Part shown: positions 7,622 to 15,304 of the stretch, one piece after another
How the letters are laid out: each line of letters opens with the position of its first letter
Numbering within the stretch: the stretch's first letter is position 1
Source: Bacteroidia bacterium
Lineage (GTDB): Bacteria > Bacteroidota > Bacteroidia > J057
Direction: 5' to 3'
NCBI GenBank assembly: GCA_033391075.1
Contig: JAWPMV010000001.1
Location: forward strand, 806,001-870,000
DNA: 64,000 bases
Notes under the pieces: model-generated
The model's database searches: none
The model's input: only the letters and a program-made list of their open reading frames with translations
Told to the model about the DNA's origin: nothing
Made by a program: the position numbers and the translations under genes

Positions 7622-8017
7622 ATGAAAAAATTAATCTTTCTCTTTATATCCTATCTATTGCTATTTAGTTGTGAAAAAAAGGAGTACTCTTTGGTGCCTA
7701 AAGTTTTTATTTTGTTAGATACGGCTAAACAGGACATAGAAATTAATAATGACAGATTATACCACGTGAATAATCTTATTGAAGCATGTAATAATGAAGG
7801 GATTTTTAGTAAAGTGGTATACGGCAGGAAACTCATGCCTGAGTTAAGTGGCTTTGAAAATGAAATTGATTTAGATGATCAAGGATCGTTTGCTATGATA
7901 GTTCAAAATAAGGAAGGAAGAATTTACATAGAAAAGACTTTTGGGACCGATATAGACCTAATGTTAATAATTAAGAATTTCTTTGAAGCAGGAATAAACC
8001 AGAACTTAAAAAACTAA
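7622..8017 (+). CDS. Small lipoprotein of unknown function (cassette 8)
   Basis: This 131-residue product has a lipoprotein signal ending LLLFSC (Cys about residue 17). The mature 115 residues alternate strands and helices (VFILLDTAKQD, LYHVNNLIEACNNEG, IYIEKTFGTDIDLML). This might be a small alpha/beta fold, but no motif is diagnostic. ATG 7622 follows the cassette edge by 17 nt. It is probably exposed at the outer membrane or periplasm. Confidence 0.72.
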   Translation: MKKLIFLFISYLLLFSCEKKEYSLVPKVFILLDTAKQDIEINNDRLYHVNNLIEACNNEGIFSKVVYGRKLMPELSGFENEIDLDDQGSFAMIVQNKEGRIYIEKTFGTDIDLMLIIKNFFEAGINQNLKN

Positions 8018-8066
8018 ATCAATAAAATAGGAATTAAATAAAGTTGAGACACCAAAAATAAAATAA

Positions 8067-8131
8067 GCACAACAAAACCTAAGCTCCATACTCCGCTGAG
8101 GCTGCCTAGGAAGCTTGGATAATCCTTCTCT
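8067..8131 (+). repeat. attC site 8 (partly eroded)
   Basis: R'' GCACAAC (8067-8073, one mismatch to the R' at 7599), arms CCTAAGCT / AAGCTTGG, and right end CTTCTCT (8125-8131), a G-to-C change in R'. The last six bases mirror AGAGAA at 9765. Confidence 0.78.
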
Positions 8132-8224
8132 GCTAGCATAAAAAATCAAGATCACATTAAACCTTCACATACTTTCATAGTCTGAATGAGAACAAATAAG
8201 CTGATATAACAATAAAACAGACTG

Positions 8225-9757
8225 ATGGTGAATGTTAAATATTTCATACTCTCAATTGCGCTATTCCAATTCACATTAGTTTTTGGACAAACTGATGTCC
8301 AAAGCAAAGCGCCTTCTTCAAGTCCACTTGCTGAACAAAAGCAATCACTCTTGGAGGCTCATAGTAACCTTATCAGAAAAAACGATTCCTTTGTCACAGA
8401 TAAGCGTGAAAAGATATTCAGTCAAGAGTTAGCGCACTTTACCTTAATAATTGATTCTTTGGAGCAAAGCGTGCAGAAGCTTGTCAGGAAATCCGAAGGA
8501 AATTTTGAAGAAATAGATGCTCAAATAATTGATAGCCTATTGACGGAAACAAAATTCAAGTATAGACGATATCGATTGTTGTATCCACAAAACTATCATC
8601 GCTTCTCGGGTTTTAATAAAAAAGCAAGCGTTTCCAGTGAGTATTTTGAAAAGGTAATGAAGGGAAGTTTTGATAAGCCATCCTTATTGCAGTTTAAAGA
8701 ATATCGAAGATGTATGAATTTCTATTTTGATATTCTTTCTGCTGGAGAATACAAGTTTTCACACCTTGAATATGTTCCTGTAAAGCGTTTGGACAAGCGT
8801 TATGATGCCATAGCTGACTTGGACGCTCATCAGAGCCTGAAAGATTTTTTTATCAAGGAGCATTTTACTTCAAATATTTGGACCTATCGTGTCGAGGCTT
8901 TTGATTATGCTTTCGCGAAAGTTTTGAAAGATGTCAAAAATCAAGCGTATATAAAGGAGATTAAGGATACCTACAAAATGGGTAAAGACAGAAGGAATGA
9001 TGCTAGTGAAATAAAAATGTACAGAACTGTAAATGGCATCACCCTTAATGCTCATATTTTTTATCCGGAAAATCACGATAAAAGTCAGGCAAAACCTGCA
9101 CATTTGTTTTTTCATGGTGGCGGTTGGGCGATTGGATTACCTGAATGGAGTTATGGCGCATGTCAGGCTGCCTCAGAAGAAGGAAGAGTTGCTATCGCCT
9201 TCGATATTCGTCTTAGGAATATCCACGCTACAGATGTAAAAGCTTCGGTTAGTGATGCGCTAAGTGCAATAGCCTGGGTTAGGGAACATGCGAAGGAATT
9301 AGGCATTGACCCAAACAAGATTTTGGCAGATGGTTTTTCTTCAGGTGCACATTTAGCCTTGGTTTCGGCTATGATTGAAAAGCCTGAAGATTTTGGGGTG
9401 AAGTCAACATATAGTTCAAAACCTGACGCCATAATTTTGGGTTCCTGCCCATACGACATTGCAGGCAGAGATGTTTACAACATCAATTACGATACACGAA
9501 CAATCTCACCCCTTTATCTTATTAAGGATAATCTCCCTCCCATACTCGCCTTCCACGGTGAGGACGATCGTATGGTCAAATTCTCTGAATTTGAAAAATT
9601 CAAGGACGCCATTCAAAAAACCAATAATAGTTTCACTTCACGTTCATATGCTGGTGCAGGACATTTTTATTTTAGAGGAAGTTCTCAAAAGGATTCGGAT
9701 GAAAGAAGAAGACTTACTGAAGAATTTTTGCTAAAAAATGGTTTTAAAATAAAATAA
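8225..9757 (+). CDS. Secreted alpha/beta-hydrolase (esterase/lipase-like) (cassette 9)
   Basis: The product has 510 residues: a signal peptide to FGQ (about residue 22), a helical N-terminal region of unknown type (about 30-270), then a hormone-sensitive-lipase-like hydrolase domain. That domain has the oxyanion motif HGGGW (about 297-301), nucleophile motif GFSSG (Ser 372), acid in HGEDDRM and catalytic His in AGHFYF. It probably hydrolyses esters in the periplasm or outside. The 240-residue N-terminal extension is unusual for the family. The cassette is one of the longest here (about 1.7 kb). Confidence 0.85.
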   Translation: MVNVKYFILSIALFQFTLVFGQTDVQSKAPSSSPLAEQKQSLLEAHSNLIRKNDSFVTDKREKIFSQELAHFTLIIDSLEQSVQKLVRKSEGNFEEIDAQIIDSLLTETKFKYRRYRLLYPQNYHRFSGFNKKASVSSEYFEKVMKGSFDKPSLLQFKEYRRCMNFYFDILSAGEYKFSHLEYVPVKRLDKRYDAIADLDAHQSLKDFFIKEHFTSNIWTYRVEAFDYAFAKVLKDVKNQAYIKEIKDTYKMGKDRRNDASEIKMYRTVNGITLNAHIFYPENHDKSQAKPAHLFFHGGGWAIGLPEWSYGACQAASEEGRVAIAFDIRLRNIHATDVKASVSDALSAIAWVREHAKELGIDPNKILADGFSSGAHLALVSAMIEKPEDFGVKSTYSSKPDAIILGSCPYDIAGRDVYNINYDTRTISPLYLIKDNLPPILAFHGEDDRMVKFSEFEKFKDAIQKTNNSFTSRSYAGAGHFYFRGSSQKDSDERRRLTEEFLLKNGFKIK

Positions 9758-9764
9758 GACCTGT

Positions 9765-9896
9765 AGAGAACAATGTGTATAAGTAATAGCGGTCTGAATG
9801 ATAAAACGAAAGAGAAAATACAAAACAAAGCTTCGTGCATAGCCAAAAGATTGGGGAATAGAAATCCACTACTTCTCATACACTAGACCCTTGTGT
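9765..9896 (+). repeat. attC site 9 (long form)
   Basis: R'' AGAGAAC (9765-9771) mirrors CTTCTCT at 8125. Outer arms GTGTAT / ATACAC sit close to each end, then AGTA-TAG / CTACTT. The right end CTTGTGT (9890-9896) is provisional. At about 132 nt it is twice the usual length in this array. Confidence 0.6.
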
Positions 9897-9931
9897 CTCA
9901 TCCTGAAAACATTTAAGTGTGAACTAATTAA

Positions 9932-10468
9932 ATGAAAAGAAATATACAGGAACTCTTGTCTATAAAATTTGGAGATCTTTATGGCTCAGCCAAAGTAATT
10001 AGTGCTGAGAATAGGTCAATCAAAAAGAGTGATGAAATATTGTTATTGAATTTAGAATTGAGTGCCCCTTTTCAAGATATGTTTACAGAAATGAGAATTC
10101 GGTGTTTTAAAGGGGTTGCAACCCATTTAATGTTCAATTCTTATGTGGCTCCAAAAGCAAAATTATATCCACTGATTAACTGCTTTGTGGATGAATATGG
10201 CCCTGATCAAAATGGATTTACGACAGAAGACTGGAAAGGGAATAGCCATTATTCTTTAGGTTGGGGCTTTAGCAACGAATTGCATGAACCTGCATACGAT
10301 AATTCAGACTATAAAGGAAATTGCTTCTATTCATTTTCGATATCAAAACCTGGGGATGGTACGATTGAATTGTCTATTTTAGATTACAAAAAATTAGATA
10401 GTTTGTTTGTGGGATTAAACGATGAAATCATTCAAAGAGCTAAAGCACATCTAAAGCAAATAATTTAA
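9932..10468 (+). CDS. Cytosolic protein of unknown function (cassette 10)
   Basis: This 178-residue protein has no signal peptide. It is strand-rich, with a central aromatic segment (DWKGNSHYSLGWGF, about 108-121) and a C-terminal helix (GLNDEIIQRAKAHLKQI). No family is recognised. It is a single-gene cassette between the long attC 9 and attC 10. Confidence 0.72.
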   Translation: MKRNIQELLSIKFGDLYGSAKVISAENRSIKKSDEILLLNLELSAPFQDMFTEMRIRCFKGVATHLMFNSYVAPKAKLYPLINCFVDEYGPDQNGFTTEDWKGNSHYSLGWGFSNELHEPAYDNSDYKGNCFYSFSISKPGDGTIELSILDYKKLDSLFVGLNDEIIQRAKAHLKQII

Positions 10469-10510
10469 ATAAGGAGAAACTTAACTATAAAGGCGCAAAA
10501 AATGACGAAT

Positions 10511-10576
10511 ACATGACAAAACCTAAACTCCATACTCCGCTGACGCTACGCATGAGAGTTTAGCAAGCAACTAACG
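10511..10576 (+). repeat. attC site 10 (boxes eroded)
   Basis: The perfect arms CTAAACTC / GAGTTTAG are the same as in attC 2, and the central bases are nearly identical to attC 1 and 2. The end boxes ACATGAC and ACTAACG have drifted, and no convincing partner was found for the right box. Confidence 0.82.
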
Positions 10577-10618
10577 AAAACCATAAAACGATAGCCTCTT
10601 GTATTAAAACAAATTAAT

Positions 10619-11155
10619 ATGTACAAATTATTAATATTAGCATTTACAATTCTAATTTGTTTTGGCTGTGATGAAGATCAACCAACAACCATAGATATAC
10701 CCAATGATATAGAACTTGACTTAGACCAAGATGGGGTCTCTGATTTTGTTATCGCTTATTCACTGCGAACAGAGGGAGACCCAGTGGGAAACTACCAGGC
10801 AGTAAGGATGAATATTGAATCTTTGGATGAGGATCAAGTACTAAAGAATGAGGATCAATATCAGCTTATTTTTCTTAAGGAAACCAATGTAATAAAAACA
10901 GAAGCTGAATCTCCTTTTTTCTGGGAAACAACTAATCCATCCTCAAACATCAGCACTCCAATTGCAAGAATTAGAACTGACTACGATGAAACAACTTGGA
11001 ATGATAAATGGAAAGTCTTTAGCTTGGAAGAGAATGAAACATACCTAATTGGGTTTAAACTACTCGATGATAACAACTCTCAAATAGGCTTCATTGAGTT
11101 TTCAGTAGATACTCAAACGGGCCAATTCAATCTTTTGAAAACAGAGTTTTTATAA
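10619..11155 (+). CDS. Small lipoprotein with calcium-loop-like segment (cassette 11)
   Basis: The product has 178 residues with a lipoprotein signal ending ICFGC (Cys about residue 17). Just after it is IELDLDQDGVSDFVIAY, a D-x-D-x-D-G-type loop like those in thrombospondin-3 or EF-hand-like repeats of surface proteins. The remaining part is a beta-rich domain of unknown type. It is probably an outer-membrane lipoprotein and is the only gene of its cassette. Confidence 0.74.
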   Translation: MYKLLILAFTILICFGCDEDQPTTIDIPNDIELDLDQDGVSDFVIAYSLRTEGDPVGNYQAVRMNIESLDEDQVLKNEDQYQLIFLKETNVIKTEAESPFFWETTNPSSNISTPIARIRTDYDETTWNDKWKVFSLEENETYLIGFKLLDDNNSQIGFIEFSVDTQTGQFNLLKTEFL

Positions 11156-11181
11156 GGTCAGAGTGAATTAAAAAAGCCTAT

Positions 11182-11248
11182 GCCTAATAAAGCATAAAAC
11201 GTCAATATGGCCTAAATGGCCATACTGTGTTTATGGAAAACGTCAGAG
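11182..11248 (+). repeat. attC site 11 (second hairpin subfamily)
   Basis: Inner arms TATGGCC / GGCCATA are framed by CATAAAAC / GTGTTTATG. The right box GTCAGAG (11242-11248) matches CTCTAAC at 11735 at 6 of 7 positions. The left box GCCTAAT is degenerate. The site aligns closely with attC 14. Confidence 0.75.
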
Positions 11249-11260
11249 GAAGTGTATAAA

Positions 11261-11728
11261 ATGGAAAAGGAGATAAAACTAGAACTATTTGCTGACTATT
11301 TTCAGTTTTATCTTCAAGACGAAGAAACTGCGGAAGAAATTGAAGATGCTTGGAACAAAGCAGACCTGGATCGAAAACTCGTAGTAGATAAGGATCAAGT
11401 AATTATTGGAACGGCCAGAAATATGACAGTCCAAGTTTTACTAAAAATCTATTATGATCCACCTCCAATGAGCATAAACAGTCAGCACTCTATAGATAAA
11501 ATAAATGAATGCGATATCGAAACTGCTTCCGGAAATTTAGTAATAGCTGGATGTACTGACTATTATCCCGAAGCTAGAAGAATAAGATTAGAAAAAGATA
11601 TTTACCGATTGAGGATATACTATTATAACCTGAGTAAGCTAAGTGAAGATGGATTAGAAGGAGAAGATTTTTACGAAATCCATTTATGGAGAACGAATAA
11701 AGCTTCAGGATTGAAAATCATTAAATAA
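11261..11728 (+). CDS. Conserved hypothetical protein, FADYFQFYLQDE family (cassette 12)
   Basis: This 155-residue protein has the motif LFADYFQFYLQDE near the N-terminus. It also has a GTARNMTVQV segment, SGNLVIAGCTDYYPEA in the middle and a C-terminal YLRIYYYNLSK-like strand with EIHLWR. I recognise this order from small proteins scattered over many bacterial phyla, with no function that I know of. ATG 11261 starts just before the conserved motif; the upstream ATG at 11216 lies inside attC 11 and is rejected. Confidence 0.8.
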   Translation: MEKEIKLELFADYFQFYLQDEETAEEIEDAWNKADLDRKLVVDKDQVIIGTARNMTVQVLLKIYYDPPPMSINSQHSIDKINECDIETASGNLVIAGCTDYYPEARRIRLEKDIYRLRIYYYNLSKLSEDGLEGEDFYEIHLWRTNKASGLKIIK

Positions 11729-11734
11729 GAAATC

Positions 11735-11800
11735 CTCTAACTCAGTTGAGCAGCAGCCAGCATCTATAGGAACTTTCAGAAGTCTAATTAACCCTTAGTG
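11735..11800 (+). repeat. attC site 12 (fold eroded)
   Basis: R'' CTCTAAC (11735-11741) and right box CTTAGTG (11794-11800) are identified mainly by their matches to 11242 and 12929. The inner fold is weak. Confidence 0.6.
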
Positions 11801-11877
11801 CTAATTAAACACTTAGCCAATTTTCAATTGTAACATCTTTAAATGGCTATCGTCTTGCAATAAATTATTCTTTGCAA

Positions 11878-12954
11878 ATGAACTCTTTAAAGATTTTCTC
11901 ATTCCTTGCTATACTCTTTTTCTGTAGCAATCCAATTTTTTGTCAGCTTGATAGTGACAATTTCGAATTCGAATACAACGATATTAAGTACAAGGGATCC
12001 ATTGAATTGCCCAATCAAAAAGCCCGAGGACTGATAGTTCTTATCCCAGGCCATGGCCCTACGGATTTTGTGGAGGGAGCAGAATACAGTGAACTAAGGG
12101 ACTTCTTTAACGAAAGTGGATTTACTGTTTGTTTTTGGGACAAAGCGGGTTGTGGGCAAAGCGAAGGAATTTATGATCATAATCAATCCATTGAAAGTAG
12201 TGCCGAAGAGGCCATTGCGGCCCTATCTAAACTCAAAAGTTTAAATGTTCCAGGTTCCAGGCAAATTGGTCTTTGGGGCATTAGTAGAGCTGGTTGGATA
12301 TGTCCTTTAATAATAGAAAAAGACTCTTCCATCGCCTTTTGGATTTCGGTCAGCGGGACTGATCAGTTTGAGAACTCACGATATATGTTGGAAGCCAATC
12401 TAAGGGCGGAAGGTAGAAGTGAACCAGAAATTGATTTACTCATGAACGAATGGGATCACTATCAAAAAATTCTGGTCAGAGGTGGGGAATCACTCGAAAA
12501 TTTCCTCAATGCTATACCCAACCTTATGAAAGATCCCTATTTTAATCCAAATAACTTTCAATTCTCAGAAGAAGTATTTAACTCTATACAATATGCCTAC
12601 CAAAATAATGGTGTAAGCTATGATGATTCAACCAACCTGGCAATTATGGTTAAGGATTTTGAGAATAAGTTAAAAAGACTGGATATTCCGGTTCTGGCAA
12701 TCTTTGGGGAAAGAGACACTCAGATTGACTGGAAAAAGACGCAAATCATTTACGAAAAAACAATAGGAAGTAATTCCAAAGCTGATTTAACGATAAGTAC
12801 TTTTTCAAATTGTAATCATACCATCCAAAATTGCGAAAGTGGAGGGATAAATGAAAATTTGGAAAAATTCGGATATGCAGTTTGCGATGGCTACTACGAT
12901 ACTATGCTCATGTGGTTAAATAAACTAGCACTAACACAAAATAAACGCCATTAA
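11878..12954 (+). CDS. Secreted alpha/beta-hydrolase (cassette 13)
   Basis: The product has 358 residues with a signal peptide (LKIFSFLAILFFC to FCQ, about residue 22). The hydrolase core shows LIPGHGPTDF (oxyanion HG), DKAGCGQSEG, nucleophile elbow LWGISRAGW, acid in IFGERDTQID and His in NCNHTIQN. This is the periplasmic dienelactone/BAAT-like hydrolase type; the substrate is unknown. The start is ATG 11878. The C-terminal codons and stop lie inside attC 13, so the recombination site encodes the last residues. Confidence 0.85.
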   Translation: MNSLKIFSFLAILFFCSNPIFCQLDSDNFEFEYNDIKYKGSIELPNQKARGLIVLIPGHGPTDFVEGAEYSELRDFFNESGFTVCFWDKAGCGQSEGIYDHNQSIESSAEEAIAALSKLKSLNVPGSRQIGLWGISRAGWICPLIIEKDSSIAFWISVSGTDQFENSRYMLEANLRAEGRSEPEIDLLMNEWDHYQKILVRGGESLENFLNAIPNLMKDPYFNPNNFQFSEEVFNSIQYAYQNNGVSYDDSTNLAIMVKDFENKLKRLDIPVLAIFGERDTQIDWKKTQIIYEKTIGSNSKADLTISTFSNCNHTIQNCESGGINENLEKFGYAVCDGYYDTMLMWLNKLALTQNKRH

Positions 12955-12981
12955 AACGGGCGTTTATTCAAAAGCTTGTGT
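12929..12981 (+). repeat. attC site 13
   Basis: R'' CACTAAC (12929-12935) mirrors CTTAGTG at 11794. Perfect 10-bp arms AATAAACGCC / GGCGTTTATT follow, and the right box is CTTGTGT (12975-12981). It overlaps the end of the hydrolase gene. Confidence 0.85.
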
Positions 12982-12994
12982 GCCATAAAAGATT

Positions 12995-13855
12995 ATGATA
13001 ATAAAACATCAACAATTCAAATTATTAGAAAAGATTGTGCTGGAACGAGTGGTTTTCAGACCACCGCTTAAAGGAAATATCAACATGCAGGAAGAAGCCT
13101 GTTTTCTGCATGTTTTAAGGGGAAAGTCAACTTTGTATTTTCCCAATAGCAAGAAAAGTGTGCAAGGTCTTGACAGTGTATTAATGAAATGTGGAAGTTA
13201 TATACAGGATTGGCACAAAAATGAAGATGGTAGTGATAATGAAGCCGTTCTCATACATTTTTATCCCGATGTCGTTCAATTGGTTTTTGATAATAAAATA
13301 CCCGATTTGCTTGCCAAAAAAGGTATTAAGAAAGCACCTGAGACGATGAGCGTCCAATACGAGCAGGTGATTAAGTCCTATATAAACAGTCTTTTGATTT
13401 ACTTTGATACGCCCTCCCTGATTGATGAGGAAATTATTAAACTAAAAGTCAGGGAATTGATTATGCTTATCATTAGAAGCAGTCCGGGAGAAGAACTAGA
13501 CAATATGCTTGGCGGTCTTTTTGACCAAAACAAGTATTCGTTTAACAAAATAATTGATACCCACCTCTATGAAGACCTGAGCTTACAGGATTTAGCCATA
13601 TTGACCAACCTCAGCTTATCTTCTTTCAAACGAAAATTTACCTCTATTTATAGTGCCAGTCCTGCCAAGTACCTAAAAGAGAAAAAGCTGGAAAAAGCGA
13701 AAACACTTCTTGAAAACACTACTTTAAGAATGACTGAAATAGCCTTCGAGTGTGGGCTGCCCGATACAAAAAACTTCTCCAGATTGTTCTCCTCTGTCTA
13801 TGGTCTTTCCCCTTCCGAATACAAAAAAAGCATCTTGACCCGAAAAGAGGAATAG
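12995..13855 (+). CDS. AraC-family transcription regulator (cassette 14)
   Basis: The product has 286 residues. An N-terminal cupin-like sensing domain of the AraC_N type spans about 15-110. The C-terminal AraC double helix-turn-helix (about 185-284) contains SLQDLAILTNLSLSSFKRKF and MTEIAFECGLPDTKNFSRLF. It is the first gene of a three-gene cassette with a START-like protein and a small membrane protein, and it probably controls them. Confidence 0.92.
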   Translation: MIIKHQQFKLLEKIVLERVVFRPPLKGNINMQEEACFLHVLRGKSTLYFPNSKKSVQGLDSVLMKCGSYIQDWHKNEDGSDNEAVLIHFYPDVVQLVFDNKIPDLLAKKGIKKAPETMSVQYEQVIKSYINSLLIYFDTPSLIDEEIIKLKVRELIMLIIRSSPGEELDNMLGGLFDQNKYSFNKIIDTHLYEDLSLQDLAILTNLSLSSFKRKFTSIYSASPAKYLKEKKLEKAKTLLENTTLRMTEIAFECGLPDTKNFSRLFSSVYGLSPSEYKKSILTRKEE

Positions 13856-13967
13856 TTGAGCTTTTTTGAACCCTTTTCATCCTTAAACCATCTTTTCTTT
13901 GCAGTAACATTTACTTCAAAATTAAATGAAGTATGATCAACAATTCAGTTACTAAAAAATTAGAAAA

Positions 13968-14498
13968 ATGCAAGTAATTAAAAGAATAGAGATTAATAAA
14001 CCAATAGACGAAGTTTGGAAAGTATGGGCTGAAGAATTTGATAAAGCAGGAGTCTGGATGGCTCAGGTAAACCACACCATTCAGAAGTCTACAGGAACCA
14101 AGTTGGAAGAGGCTCCCATGATTGGAAGGGTATGTAATTTTACCCCTAATCCGGATGGCGCAAAAGCCATAGAAGATATTGTCTTATACGATGATGTTAA
14201 TTATCGATTGAATCTTGAAATAGTTCCCGAAAATGTACCGATACCCTTGGAAAGAAATATCTTTAAATCCTCCTTGAAGAAACTAGCTGACAATAAAACG
14301 GAACTTGTTGTAGAAGCCAATATAGAACTTAAATGGAAAGGATATTTTCTTTATCCAATTATTAAAAATGGCTTCAATAAAAGCTATGGCGAATTATTGG
14401 AGGAATTGAAATATTTTATTGAAGAAGGGGACGTACATCCTCGAAAACAACGGAAAAATAAAACTGCTCAAAAGGAAGTGCTGCACCTTCATAACTAA
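13968..14498 (+). CDS. SRPBCC (START/Bet v1-like) protein (cassette 14)
   Basis: This 176-residue protein has a typical SRPBCC opening (VIKRIEINKPIDEVWKVW) and a closing long helix (GFNKSYGELLEELKYFIEE). The fold binds hydrophobic ligands in a deep cavity. The tail after residue 155 is basic (RKQRKNK). It lies between the AraC regulator and the membrane protein with a 21-nt gap to the latter, so co-expression is likely. Confidence 0.85.
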   Translation: MQVIKRIEINKPIDEVWKVWAEEFDKAGVWMAQVNHTIQKSTGTKLEEAPMIGRVCNFTPNPDGAKAIEDIVLYDDVNYRLNLEIVPENVPIPLERNIFKSSLKKLADNKTELVVEANIELKWKGYFLYPIIKNGFNKSYGELLEELKYFIEEGDVHPRKQRKNKTAQKEVLHLHN

Positions 14499-14519
14499 CA
14501 ATTATCTAATTATAAAATT

Positions 14520-14912
14520 ATGATACGATTTGCTCAAATTCTTTCGGCACTTTTTGTGCTCGTTCTGGGGGCTTCTGCACTGACAACCATCTTTTCCCCC
14601 ATGTCCATTAATGAGCCAAGTGGGTTTAATGCGGTAACAAATTACGGCATTACCAATTTACGAACCCTGGGAGCTCCTACCCTAAGTTTGGCTGTAATTA
14701 CGGCTATAGGTGCTTTGAAAAAAGAATGGCTTTTAATCCTGCCTGCTTCACTTTATTTCCTCTTTAATGGTTCGGCAAGGCTTATTTCCGTTTTTGTTGA
14801 AGGGTATGAACCCATTATGTTACGTGGTTTGATTTTAACATTTACGCTTTTTGCCCTCTCGCAAGTAGCCTTACATATGTTCAAACGAAGAGACAAAATT
14901 GGAATTGCTTAG
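14520..14912 (+). CDS. Four-helix membrane protein (cassette 14)
   Basis: This 130-residue protein has four hydrophobic segments (about 5-25, 50-66, 70-88, 98-120) and a short charged C-terminus. It resembles small DUF4345-type membrane proteins, but the family assignment is tentative. It is the last gene of the AraC/SRPBCC/membrane cassette; attC 14 follows after a 129-nt spacer. Confidence 0.8.
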   Translation: MIRFAQILSALFVLVLGASALTTIFSPMSINEPSGFNAVTNYGITNLRTLGAPTLSLAVITAIGALKKEWLLILPASLYFLFNGSARLISVFVEGYEPIMLRGLILTFTLFALSQVALHMFKRRDKIGIA

Positions 14913-15041
14913 ATTAGTTTTAGAGGAAGGATTGAAAAGTACTTTTGAACCCAAAACTTAAACGAAAGTGAAAGCTGAAAACTTTAGAACATTTGAAAGA
15001 AGTTACTGGAATTCTTGAAAACTTTGTAACTTAAAAACAGC

Positions 15042-15109
15042 ACACAACAAAGTATAAAACGACAATAGCCCCTAAACGGGGCTACTGTGTTTATATGAAA
15101 ACGTTTTGC
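15042..15109 (+). repeat. attC site 14
   Basis: R'' ACACAAC (15042-15048) mirrors CTTGTGT at 12975. Inner arms are TAGCCCC / GGGGCTA, with the outer pair GTATAAAAC / GTGTTTATAT, and R' is GTTTTGC (15103-15109). No matching R'' (GCAAAAC) was found downstream. Confidence 0.88.
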
Positions 15110-15128
15110 GTCATTAAGGAAAAACAGT

Positions 15129-15296
15129 ATGGAGACAAATTTTGAAATAGAAGAAAACTATGCAGTTCAATTAAACGGAATACATATCGACCTTCACAAT
15201 AACTTTGAATTTAAAAATGTCTCATATGAATACTTTGAAGACGGAAAAGTAATTCGGATCGGTTGCGATAAGATTAAATTAGCTGCAGAAAAATAA
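15129..15296 (+). CDS. Small protein, possibly truncated (after attC 14)
   Basis: This 55-residue frame starts at ATG 15129, 20 nt after the attC edge, which is the usual spacing for cassette genes. It reads METNFEIEENYAVQLNG then IHIDLHNNFEFKNVSYE, a strand pair, and ends LAAEK. The abrupt end suggests the N-terminal part of a longer small protein. The next gene starts 9 nt later. No family is recognised. Confidence 0.5.
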   Translation: METNFEIEENYAVQLNGIHIDLHNNFEFKNVSYEYFEDGKVIRIGCDKIKLAAEK

Positions 15297-15304
15297 GTAG
15301 AAAA

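Larger units (their letters stand above)
1563..15109 (+). mobile_element. Integron gene-cassette array lacking an integrase (CALIN)
   Basis: Cassettes carrying one to three genes are separated by inverted-repeat attC sites. Each site opens with an R''-box (usually ending AAC) and ends with an R'-box (usually starting GTT). The R' box at the 5' edge of each cassette is the reverse complement of the R'' box at its 3' edge. Pairs (R' position, R'' position): 1563/2144, 2202/2713, 2772/3887, 3948/5506, 5567/6288, 6350/6999 and 7057/7546 match 7 of 7; 7599/8067, 8125/9765, 11242/11735, 11794/12929 and 12975/15042 match 6 of 7. This is expected because a circular cassette rejoins these halves into one attC. 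Cargo genes face mostly one way and have low GC. No integrase is present, so by known definitions this is a CALIN, or the far part of a larger chromosomal integron. Confidence 0.9.
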
